DNA of 10,308 bases, taken from contig QHNF01000062.1 in NCBI GenBank assembly GCA_003218345.1, forward strand, positions 1-10,308, given 5' to 3'. A program made the translations under genes and the position numbers. The DNA comes from Verrucomicrobiota bacterium. Lineage in GTDB: Bacteria > Verrucomicrobiota > Verrucomicrobiia > Chthoniobacterales > UBA10450. Numbering within the stretch: position 1 is the stretch's first letter; each line of letters begins with the position of its first letter. Below are positions 1-6,565 of the stretch, one piece after another. The notes beneath the pieces are model-generated. The model saw nothing but the letters and a program-made list of their open reading frames with translations. It had not been told where the DNA came from and ran no database searches.

Positions 1-480
1 CTGCGCGATGTTGCGATCATGGAGTTGTTCTACAGCAGCGGCTTGCGGCTGAGCGAATTGGCTGCGCTCGATGTAGCCGATGTCGATCTTTACACGGAGT
101 CAGTCCGCGTATTCGGCAAGGGCCGCAAGGAGCGTGTGTGCCCCGTGGGCTTGCCTGCGCTGGAGGCGATCTCGCGCTATCGCGCAGCGGCCAATGTGCA
201 TTCGGGACCACTATTCATAAACAAATCCCGCAGGCGAATTTCCCCGCGTTCCATTTGGCTTGTCCTGAAACGCTATTTGCGGCACACATCCATCCCGATT
301 TCGATTAGTCCGCACAAACTGCGGCATAGTTTCGCGACGCACATGCTCGATCGTGGCGCCGATTTGCGCAGCGTCCAGGCATTGCTCGGACACGCAAGCC
401 TTTCTACGACGCAAATCTACACACACGTAACAGTGGAACGGCTGAAGAAAGCTTACGCGGACGCGCATCCGCGGGCGTGA
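1..480 (+). CDS. Tyrosine recombinase XerC/XerD, 5'-truncated by window edge
   Basis: Site-specific tyrosine recombinase of the XerC/XerD family, which resolves chromosome dimers at dif. The frame is open from base 1, so the N-terminal core-binding (SAM-like) domain lies outside the window and only the catalytic domain is seen. Counting from the Met at base 19, the full catalytic set is visible: Arg10 (GLRLSEL), Lys34 (GKGRKER), His99 and Arg102 (HKLRH), His125 (LGHASLST) and the nucleophile Tyr134 (YTHV). The Arg-Lys spacing of 24 matches E. coli XerD from memory. The tail ends in AHPRA, typical of chromosomal XerC/D rather than phage integrases or integron IntI. It is convergent with clpC, 35 bases from its stop. 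XerC and XerD cannot be separated from this half. No transposon-like ends or att site are seen, so a housekeeping role is the simplest reading. Confidence 0.9.
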   Translation: MRDVAIMELFYSSGLRLSELAALDVADVDLYTESVRVFGKGRKERVCPVGLPALEAISRYRAAANVHSGPLFINKSRRRISPRSIWLVLKRYLRHTSIPISISPHKLRHSFATHMLDRGADLRSVQALLGHASLSTTQIYTHVTVERLKKAYADAHPRA

Positions 481-487
481 TTGGTAG

Positions 488-508
488 GGCTCGACCGCCG
501 GGCGAGCC
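488..508. terminator. Hairpin between convergent xer and clpC
   Basis: A perfect 6-bp inverted repeat, GGCTCG (488-493) and CGAGCC (503-508), with a 9-base GC-rich loop fills the 35-base gap between the two convergent stop codons. Neither side has a T-tract, so if it terminates transcription it is not a textbook intrinsic terminator. The position suits a shared bidirectional terminator or a dispersed palindromic repeat. Confidence 0.3.
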
Positions 509-515
509 GAAAGCG

Positions 516-2944
516 CTAGCTCGCGCCCGCCGCCGCTTGAGCGGCGGGTTCGGCAACGCGGAAACCAAGTTTCCCATCAGCAGACTCAACCTCGACGTGG
601 TCGCCAGGTTTCACGTTGCCGCGGAGCAATTCCTCCGCCAACGGGTCTTCGAGATAACGCTCCACCGCACGACGCATTGGCCGCGCTCCATACTGCGGAT
701 CGTATCCTTTCTCGATGAGGAATTCTTTCGCGCTTTGTTTCAGGTCGATATGCACTTCCTTGGCTTTGATGCGCGCAAGCACTTTGTCCACCTCCAGATC
801 GACAATGCACAGTAACTCCGGTTTGCCGAGCGAATGAAAGACGATGATCTCGTCCAGCCGATTGAGAAACTCGGGTCGAGAATTTTCCCGCGCATCGAAT
901 CGTAATCGTGCCCTTCATGCGGGGCCCCGAACCCCATCACTGTCTGTTTCTTCAGCAATTCGGCCCCGACATTGGACGTCATAATGATGATCGTATTGCG
1001 GAAATCGATTTTGCGCCCTAACGAGTCGGTGATTTTACCGTCCTCCAAAATTTGCAGCAACAGATGCATCACGTCAGGATGCGCTTTCTCGATTTCGTCA
1101 AACAAGACTACTGAATAAGGCCGGCGGCGCACCGCCTCGGAAAGTTGTCCGCCTTCCTCATAACCCACGTAGCCCGGCGGCGAGCCGATCAAACGTGAAG
1201 CGGTAAATTTTTCCATGTACTCCGACATGTCGATCTGAATCAATGCATCGGAGTCGCCGAACATGAACTCGGCTAGCATGCGCGCCAGATATGTTTTTCC
1301 GACCCCGGTTGGACCGAGAAAGACAAATGAACCGATCGGACGCTTTGGATCTTTTAAATCCGCGCGCGAGCGACGCAAAGCCTTGCTGATGGCCGTGACA
1401 GCTTCATCCTGTCCAATGACGCGGTGCTTCATCTCGGTCTCCATCATGAGCAGCTTTTGCGTTTCCTCCTGCTCCATGCGCTGGAGAGGGACACCAGTGA
1501 CCTTCGAGATGATGTGCATCATGTCGTCCGCCGTCACGACCACTTCTTTCTCTTCTCGCTCCTCCCGCCATTTGCTTAAGATGGTATCGAGCTTTTCCTT
1601 GGTTTGCTTCTCCTTGTCGCGAAGCGCGGCGGCTTTCTCAAAATCCTGCGCCTTAATTGCTCCTTCCTTTTCCAACCGGATCTCTTCGATTTCTTTTTCG
1701 ATGTCCTTCACATCGGGCGGCCGTGTCATGGCGTTAATGCGGGCACGCGCGCCGGCCTCATCCATGACATCGATGGCCTTATCAGGAAGAAACCGTCCCG
1801 TGATATAACGATCGGAAAATATGACGGCGGTTTCCAGCGCTTCGTCTGTGAGTTTCGCTTTGTGGTGCGCTTCGTACTTCGGGCGGAGACCTTTCAGGAT
1901 CTGAATGGCTTCATCAACTGTCGGCGCATCGACCTTTATCGTCTGGAACCGGCGTTCCAGCGCTGCGTCTTTTTCGATATATTTCGTTGCGCCGACGCAT
2001 TGCAATTCGCCACGACTCAACGCGGGCTTGATAATGTTAGATGCGTCCATCGCGCCTTCGGCCGAACCTGCGCCGACGATCGTGTGCAGCTCGTCGATAA
2101 AAAGGATCACGTTCTTGGAACGGCGGATTTCGTCCATCACTGCTTTGATGCGCTCTTCGAACTGGCCGCGGTATTTCGTGCCGGCCACCATTAACGCCAG
2201 ATCAAGCGTGATCACGCGTCTGACTCTCAACAGTTCGGGCACATTACCGTTTGCAATCTCCTGGGCCAGCCCCTCGGCGATGGCTGTCTTGCCGACGCCC
2301 GCTTCGCCGATCAGAACTGGATTGTTTTTTGTCCTGCGGCAAAGCACTTGAATGACCCGCTCGATTTCGTTGCGCCTGCCAATTACGGGATCGAGCTCGT
2401 CCTTCTTCGCCAAATCAGTTAGATCGCGGCCAAACGCGCGGAGTGCTGGAGTCTTAACGTCTTTTTTCGCTGGTTCGCCGCTTTCCTGGTCCGCTTCACC
2501 CGGCATGAAGTTTGGGTCAAGCTCTTTCAAAATCTCGTTACGCGTGCGCTCAATGTCGAGTTCAAGACTCTTTAGCACTCTGGCGGCAACTCCCTCGCCC
2601 TCGCGCAAAAGCCCAAGCAAAATGTGTTCTGTGCCGACATAGGAATGATTCAGCGCCTTAGCCTCCTTGCCCGCAAGCGCCAGCACTTTCTTGACGCGCG
2701 GAGTATAGGGAACGTTGCCGACCATCTTGGTTTCCGGTCCCGAGCCGACCTGTTTCTCCACTTCCATGCGCACAGTCTCGAGATCGAGACCCATCTTCTG
2801 CAAAACGTTCACCGCAACTCCCTGCCCCAGTTTGATGAGGCCCAAAAGCAGATGCTCGGTGCCTACGTAGTTATGGTTAAACCGGTCCGCTTCTTTGCGA
2901 GCAAGCGCCAAAACCTGTTGAGCCCGCGGTGTGAAATTATTCAT
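516..2944 (-). pseudogene. clpC: ClpC AAA+ unfoldase, frameshifted and internally deleted
   Basis: HSP100/Clp ATPase that unfolds substrates, including phosphoarginine-marked proteins, for ClpP. Start is ATG at 2944 ([10 protein letters not shown]). Residues 1-140 hold two ClpN repeats ([10 protein letters not shown] at 27-36, [10 protein letters not shown] at 103-112). AAA-1 has Walker A GEAGVGKT (213-220) and Walker B LFIDE (281-285). A UVR-bearing middle domain lies at about 415-460. AAA-2 has GPTGVGKT (544-551) and VLFDE (613-617). After Leu689 (codon 880-878) the frame is lost; left uncorrected it ends at 740. Homology resumes one frame over at about 878 with [10 protein letters not shown], continues through sensor-2 GARPMRR and ends at TAG 516-518. 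Against B. subtilis ClpC (recalled) about seven residues plus one base are missing at the junction, so a 22-nt deletion fits. A further six residues (TLDEYR-like) are missing in frame after GAT at 318-320. The start overlaps the mcsB stop, so translation is probably coupled. The identity is certain; whether the lesions are real or assembly errors is not. Confidence 0.9.
870..881 (-). other. Frameshift/deletion junction in clpC AAA-2
   Basis: Reading the minus strand, codons for K-I-L (886-878) are in the N-terminal frame, while R-P-E (878-870) are in the C-terminal frame, so base 878 is shared. Family members have about seven residues (GELKRAF in B. subtilis ClpC, recalled) between the equivalents of these positions. 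The loss of 22 nt explains both the shift and the shortage; a simple one-base sequencing slip would not. Confidence 0.75.
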
Positions 2945-4061
2945 TGTTCGATGGCTGCGCAGCCGAGCCATTGCCCGACTCTCTCGCCATCTTACTAATA
3001 TCAGGTTTGGGAAAGAGTTTCAAACGCTCTCGAATAATTTGGGCGCGGAGATGATCGCGTTCTTCGGCATTCAGTTTTTGTTGCGAGCTTTTCTGTAAAT
3101 GCGCCGGCTGCGTTTCGATGAACAATTCGTCAATTGGCAGCCGCCCGTCTTCTGGAAACGCGCCCAGGTCCATGCCGAGTTTAATAATGGAAAGCAAATT
3201 AAGCGCTTCCTTCGATGCCATGGCGTGCGCGTAGGTCAAAACACCGTAGGCGCGACCGATCTGGTCGCAGACTGTATCAGGTTTCTTTTGGAGCAACATT
3301 AGTCGCGCGTCATGTTCCTTTTCGATAATCGTTTCAATCACCTTGCTCAGACGATTGATGATTTCTTCCTCCTTCTCACCGAGGGTGGTCTGATTTGAAA
3401 TCTGGAAAAGGTTGCCCATTGCCTCGGTTCCTTCACCATAAAGACCACGCACTGCGAGACCGATTTTGCTTACGGCTTGGATGACTTGGTTGATCAGTTC
3501 ACTCAGCACAAGCCCCGGCAAGTGCAGCATCGCAGAGGCGCGCATGCCAGTGCCCACGTTCGTAGGACAAGCGGTCAGGTATCCAAGCCGGGGATCGAAA
3601 GCGAAGTCCAACTTATTTTCGAGCGCACTGTCGATTTTATCGACGAGTTTAAATGCCTGCTTCAACTGCAAGCCGGAGCGAATCGATTGCATCCGCAGGT
3701 GATCTTCCTCGTTGATCATGATGCTTATGGTTTGCCGGCGATTCACCATCACCGCACTGCCCATGCCCTTGGCAGCGTGCTCGCGACTAATCAGATGACG
3801 CTCCACCAGAACCTGTCTGTCCAACGCCGAAAGATCCTGCAAGCTTTCGGAGAATGACTCTTGCATTTCGGGTAGCGCTTCCACACGCGAAATGACCAGA
3901 TCGAGAATCGAACTGCGTTCCGCCTTCTTGGCCCAACCCGGAAAAGGACGGTTGCGCAAATTGCGCGCGAGCCGTACTCGGCTGCTGATTACAATTTGGT
4001 GATGAGGCCCATCACCCCGTAACCATTCCCCAGCAGTGTTCATTACATCAGAAAATTTCAT
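2937..4061 (-). CDS. mcsB: Protein-arginine kinase McsB
   Basis: McsB phosphorylates arginine side chains on proteins, marking them for ClpC-ClpP. The 374-residue product is slightly longer than the family's usual ~360. It is a phosphagen-kinase-type catalytic domain without the N-terminal domain of creatine and arginine kinases. Visible motifs are SSRVRLARN (26-34), the NEED loop (117-120) followed by [14 protein letters not shown] (164-174) with the active-site-loop Cys165, YGEGTEA (208-214) and ISNQTTLG (221-228). The C-terminal region carries EERDHLRA (333-340), whose Arg-Asp pair (335-336) matches the phosphoarginine-sensing RD motif described for McsB. A short polar tail after ~355 is extra. 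Its ATG overlaps the mcsA stop as ATGA, and its TAA overlaps the clpC start by 8 bases, so all three are almost certainly one translationally coupled transcript. All expected landmarks are intact. Confidence 0.95.
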   Translation of the reverse strand: MKFSDVMNTAGEWLRGDGPHHQIVISSRVRLARNLRNRPFPGWAKKAERSSILDLVISRVEALPEMQESFSESLQDLSALDRQVLVERHLISREHAAKGMGSAVMVNRRQTISIMINEEDHLRMQSIRSGLQLKQAFKLVDKIDSALENKLDFAFDPRLGYLTACPTNVGTGMRASAMLHLPGLVLSELINQVIQAVSKIGLAVRGLYGEGTEAMGNLFQISNQTTLGEKEEEIINRLSKVIETIIEKEHDARLMLLQKKPDTVCDQIGRAYGVLTYAHAMASKEALNLLSIIKLGMDLGAFPEDGRLPIDELFIETQPAHLQKSSQQKLNAEERDHLRAQIIRERLKLFPKPDISKMARESGNGSAAQPSNNE

Positions 4062-4555
4062 AGCGAATTCGAGAGCTCACTTTCGAGTTGCTTGATTTGA
4101 TCGCGTAACGAAGCGGCCGTCTCATAGTTCTCATCCGCCACGGCCTTTTGCAGGTTCTCGGTCAGGGCACGCATTCGGTGGTTGAGCACCATGGTGCGCT
4201 GCGCGCGTCCTGGCAATTTTCCCACATGTTCAGTGCCTTTGTGCATTGCTTTGAGAAGCGCGCTCAAACCTTCTGCAAACGTGACGTAGCATGCGCTGCA
4301 CCCGAGCCGGCCAGTTTTTTTGAAGTCAGCCTGGCTAAAGCCACACACTGCGCATTTCTGGGTCGGTGCTCCTTTTTCGATTTCCTCCGCTGCGCCGATG
4401 CCAAGCAGCAAATCGGCTAGCGCGAAACCAGTCGGATCCTGTACGCCTTTTTCTTTTGAGCAAGCGTCGCAGAGATTCACCTTCTGCATTTTGCCTTCCA
4501 GAATCTGTGTCAGGAACACCGTCGCATCATTGCATTTGCAAACGTCGCACAACAT
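4058..4555 (-). CDS. mcsA: McsA, zinc-binding activator of McsB
   Basis: McsA is the zinc-finger/UVR protein that activates McsB and links it to ClpC. The 165-residue product is near the usual ~185. Two four-cysteine clusters are visible: C3-x2-C6 paired with C29-x2-C32, and C68-x2-C71 paired with C86-x2-C89, the typical McsA zinc sites (C8 is an extra Cys). A spacer with HVGKLPG (110-116) follows. A C-terminal UvrB/C motif (about 128-163, with ENYETAASLRDQIKQLE) forms the coiled-coil that contacts partners and resembles the middle domain of the adjacent clpC. The ATG at 4555 is the only plausible start because the first zinc ligand is residue 3. No Shine-Dalgarno is seen in the ten bases before it. 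It is first in the mcsA-mcsB-clpC unit; no ctsR repressor gene lies upstream, unlike in Bacillus. Confidence 0.93.
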   Translation of the reverse strand: MLCDVCKCNDATVFLTQILEGKMQKVNLCDACSKEKGVQDPTGFALADLLLGIGAAEEIEKGAPTQKCAVCGFSQADFKKTGRLGCSACYVTFAEGLSALLKAMHKGTEHVGKLPGRAQRTMVLNHRMRALTENLQKAVADENYETAASLRDQIKQLESELSNSL

Positions 4556-4563
4556 CTGTTTTA

Positions 4564-4593
4564 ATTAGACCCCAATATCTTGGAAAGATTCAA
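4564..4593 (-). promoter_or_regulatory. Candidate sigma-70 promoter of mcsA-mcsB-clpC
   Basis: On the minus strand a -35-like TTGAAT (4593-4588) and a -10-like TCTAAT (4569-4564; five of six to TATAAT) are separated by 18 bases. Only 8 bases lie between the -10 and the mcsA ATG, so the transcript would start at or within a couple of bases of the start codon. That fits the absence of a ribosome-binding site. No CtsR-type direct repeat or CIRCE-type inverted repeat was noticed in this 89-base gap. Confidence 0.4.
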
Positions 4594-4644
4594 CCCTGAA
4601 TATTTCAGTGGCATCTTCTGCTTTGGAACCGGCGTTACTCAATC

Positions 4645-5637
4645 TCAGACGAAGATCGGTGTGCCAGTTTCGCGCGTCATCTCCTTAAACCGCGCAATTG
4701 TGCGTATAGTGATAGGTCCTGGTTTTCCGTTGCCGATCACGCGCGCATCGGCTTTAACCACAGGAACAATCTCGGCAGCAGTGCCTGTGAGGAAACATTC
4801 GTCGGCTACGAAAACATCATGCCGCGTAATGTCTGTCTCCAGCACTTTGATGCCGAGTTCCGCCGCAATCTCAAACACGATCGAGCGCGTAATGCCGCGC
4901 AGCGCTCCGGCCGTGACGGGCGGCGTGAAAATTTGACCACGCTTTACGATGAACACGTTGTCAGCGGTGCATTCGGCGACATTCCCTGCGTCGTTCAGCA
5001 TAAGCGCTTCATCGGCGCCAGCCAAATTTGCTTCGATCCGCGCCATCACGTTGTTTAAATAGTTCAGTGATTTAACCGCCGGATTGAGCGCCGCCGGGTT
5101 GCTGCGGCGCGTTGCGCACGTGACAATGCTCAATCCTTTTCGGTAAAAGTCCTCGTGATAGAGAGCGATCGTTGCTGCAATGATGATCACGCTCGGGGAT
5201 TTACATTGCATCGGATTCAAACCTAAATTGCCCGTCCCGCGTGTGACGAGCAGCCGGATATAGCCGTCGCGCAAATGATTTTGCCGGATGGTCTCGAGAA
5301 CTGCCTCTGTCATGTCCCGCATCGTCATCGGAATTTCCAGGCAGATCGAACGCGCTGAATCCCATAGCCGGGCAAGATGTTCTTCGAGCCGGAAGACACG
5401 ACCATTGTAAAAACGAATGCCCTCGAAAATTCCGTCGCCGTAAAGCAGACCATGATCGAACACCGAAATCTTCGCGGTCGCTTCCGAGTAAAATTTTCCG
5501 TCGATATAAATCTTCGCTTCCTTGACACCGGTCGCGGCGTGACGGCGACGGCTTTCTACAGCGGGTTCAACTACTGCATCAGCACCAGGCTCGTGAATTT
5601 TCGGTTCATCCAACACCGTCGCATCAGTCGTTTTCAT
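4645..5637 (-). CDS. ilvE: Branched-chain amino acid aminotransferase (class IV PLP)
   Basis: Cytoplasmic PLP-dependent aminotransferase of fold-type IV, interconverting Leu, Ile and Val with their 2-oxo acids using glutamate/2-oxoglutarate. The core starts at about residue 42 (KIYIDGKFY) and contains FDHGLLYGDGIFEGIRFY (60-77), GYIRLLVTRG (125-134), the PLP lysine Lys189 in VKSLNYLNNV, the GNVAECTADNVFIV stretch (218-231) with Glu222, and PPVTAGALRGITR (239-251) near the phosphate-binding site. The 330-residue length exceeds the usual ~290 because of a 41-residue polar N-terminal extension without recognisable domain. No alternative start lies near the core, and GGAGAA sits 13 bases before the ATG, rather far. 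D-amino-acid aminotransferase and aminodeoxychorismate lyase share the fold, but the KSLNYLNNV and SGN/ECTADN-type signatures favour IlvE. It is 89 bases upstream of mcsA on the same strand, with its own metabolic role. Confidence 0.88.
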   Translation of the reverse strand: MKTTDATVLDEPKIHEPGADAVVEPAVESRRRHAATGVKEAKIYIDGKFYSEATAKISVFDHGLLYGDGIFEGIRFYNGRVFRLEEHLARLWDSARSICLEIPMTMRDMTEAVLETIRQNHLRDGYIRLLVTRGTGNLGLNPMQCKSPSVIIIAATIALYHEDFYRKGLSIVTCATRRSNPAALNPAVKSLNYLNNVMARIEANLAGADEALMLNDAGNVAECTADNVFIVKRGQIFTPPVTAGALRGITRSIVFEIAAELGIKVLETDITRHDVFVADECFLTGTAAEIVPVVKADARVIGNGKPGPITIRTIARFKEMTRETGTPIFV

Positions 5638-5679
5638 AATCGTAATAAAATTCTCCGATGCTTAAGCACTCAGTTCAAG

Positions 5680-5716
5680 CCGCAAAATGAAAGTAGCGTA
5701 AGCCTCCGGCTTGCGC
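5680..5716 (-). terminator. Possible intrinsic terminator downstream of lolD
   Basis: Read on the minus strand, the inner hairpin GCGCAAGCC-GGA-GGCTTACGC is followed by TACTTTCATTTT, an interrupted T-rich run. It lies 40 bases past the lolD stop and before ilvE, so it could end the lolD transcript. It is part of the REP-like element. Confidence 0.4.
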
Positions 5717-5760
5717 ATTTCACCGTTCGCCAGCGAGACGCTTGCGCTACATTTTTCATT
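5684..5760. repeat. REP-like palindromic element of two tandem hairpins
   Basis: The gap between ilvE and lolD contains two hairpins, each with a three-base loop. One is 5696-5716 (GCGTAAGCC, loop TCC, GGCTTGCGC; 8 of 9 paired plus a G-T). The other is 5728-5746 (CGCCAGCG, loop AGA, CGCTTGCG; 7 of 8). On the minus strand both hairpins begin with GCGCAAGC, so they are diverged copies of one unit. The outer edges also form an inverted repeat, GTAGCGTAAGC (5693-5703) against GCTTGCGCTAC (5740-5750), flanked by AATGAAA and TTTTCATT. The lolD stop codon lies within the outer arm. The architecture resembles REP/BIME elements. No second copy is present in the window, so dispersal is an inference. 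Confidence 0.55.
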
Positions 5761-6427
5761 GCAACACACCGTCTTTGATTCGCAACTGACGGTCGCCGCG
5801 CGCGGCCAGGCGAGCATCGTGCGTCACCACGAGCAGCGTTTTGTTTCGCTCGCGTGCGAGATTCAACAGAAGATCCATGATCGCGTCTCCGGTTTTGGAA
5901 TCAAGATTTCCCGTCGGTTCATCAGCGAAAATGATGTCAGGATTGTTCGTCAACGCGCGTGCGATAGCGACGCGCTGCTGTTCGCCACCCGAAAGTTCCG
6001 CCGGCAAATGATGCAGGCGATCACCCAGCCCGACCGCCGCCAGACTGGCCTCGGCGTCGTTTCTGATTGCCTTCCGTCCAATCATTACCGGCAGCACTAC
6101 GTTTTCCAACGCAGTGAGCTCGGGTAACAGGAAGTAGCCCTGGAAAATAAAACCCATCTTCTGGTTGCGCAGCCGCGCCTCGGCGGCGGAACCCCCGCTA
6201 TAAAGCCGGCGTCCCTCGAACTCAACAATTCCGGACTCGGGGCGTTCCAGCCCGGCTAACGTGTAAAGCAAAGTCGTTTTGCCCGCGCCGGAAGCGCCAG
6301 AGAGAAAAACCGCCTCGTTATACGCAACTTCGATGGAAATACCGCGCAAGACTTCGATGCGGCGAGTCCCCATTCGGAATGATTGAAAAAGATCGCGCGC
6401 GATTAATTGCGGAGTTGTCGTTTCCAT
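5756..6427 (-). CDS. lolD: LolD-like ABC transporter ATP-binding protein
   Basis: ATPase subunit of the LolCDE/MacB-type subfamily; LolD powers release of lipoproteins from the inner membrane towards the outer membrane. With ATG 6427 the product is 223 residues, close to LolD's ~230. Walker A GASGAGKT is at 44-51, Q-loop FQG at 95-97 within FQGYFLLPELTALENV, signature LSGGEQQR at 145-152, Walker B IIFADEP at 165-171, D-loop GNLDS at 173-177 and H-loop His203. An in-frame GTG at 6463 would add 12 residues without homology. AAAGGG before ATG 6427 is the only purine stretch and is far (about 15 bases), so the start is moderately sure. No LolC/LolE-type permease is adjacent; it appears as a solo ATPase flanked by terminator-like hairpins. 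FtsE and MacB are related alternatives; the Q-loop context favours LolD. Confidence 0.82.
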   Translation of the reverse strand: METTTPQLIARDLFQSFRMGTRRIEVLRGISIEVAYNEAVFLSGASGAGKTTLLYTLAGLERPESGIVEFEGRRLYSGGSAAEARLRNQKMGFIFQGYFLLPELTALENVVLPVMIGRKAIRNDAEASLAAVGLGDRLHHLPAELSGGEQQRVAIARALTNNPDIIFADEPTGNLDSKTGDAIMDLLLNLARERNKTLLVVTHDARLAARGDRQLRIKDGVLQ

Positions 6428-6510
6428 CGGGATCGCGTTTGGCCCTTTATCTGCCGCAAACACGACGCAAGCACAAGATCGTCTCGTTACTGACGCTGGT
6501 ATTCGTACGC

Positions 6511-6544
6511 GAAAAAGCCGCCGTTGACATATCCACGGCGGCTT
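6511..6544 (-). terminator. Intrinsic terminator of the peptidoglycan-binding gene
   Basis: A perfect 10-bp stem, AAGCCGCCGT (6515-6524) with ACGGCGGCTT (6535-6544), has a 10-base loop. On the minus strand it ends in GGCTTTTTC, a five-T run, 22 bases after the stop codon of the upstream gene. This is a textbook Rho-independent terminator and separates that gene from lolD. Confidence 0.88.
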
Positions 6545-6565
6545 CTGGGTTAATAGAAGTTCTGG

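Noticed and set aside
456..473. Palindrome CGCGGA/TCCGCG at the end of the xer gene
   Set aside because: It is within codons for the conserved AHPRA tail region, is short, and has no T-run after it.
1..480. Xer-like gene as a mobile-element or integron integrase
   Set aside because: The HPRA tail, the absence of the integron-specific insert, and no att-like repeats or cargo nearby favour chromosomal XerC/D.
530..547. Perfect 7-bp GC hairpin with TTGA loop
   Set aside because: It lies inside the last codons of clpC (Ala/Gln-rich tail), lacks a T-tract on both strands, and is readily explained by GCC/GCG alanine codons.
870..890. Programmed -1 frameshift in clpC
   Set aside because: No X-XXY-YYZ slippery heptamer is in register and no following pseudoknot is evident; a frameshift would not supply the seven missing family-conserved residues.
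1263..2642. Long plus-strand open frames opposite clpC
   Set aside because: They are antisense to a clear ClpC reading frame, show Ser/Arg-rich shadow composition, and match no family I recognise.
2945..2971. Upstream in-frame start for ClpC
   Set aside because: ClpC proteins start close to the FTPRAQ repeat, and the ATG at 2944 overlaps the mcsB stop in the coupled arrangement; the nine extra residues would only lengthen the overlap.
4596..4608. CTGAA-TAT-TTCAG palindrome upstream of mcsA as an operator or CIRCE site
   Set aside because: Only five base pairs, AT-rich and not matching CIRCE or CtsR consensus as I know them; it is likely chance.
4819..5058. Plus-strand open frame inside ilvE, and similar ones across mcsB and the dehydratase
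   Set aside because: They are antisense shadows of well-supported genes without ribosome-binding sites or domain motifs.
6428..6463. Upstream GTG start for the LolD-like gene
   Set aside because: It adds 12 residues without homology, and the ATG at 6427 gives the normal family length.
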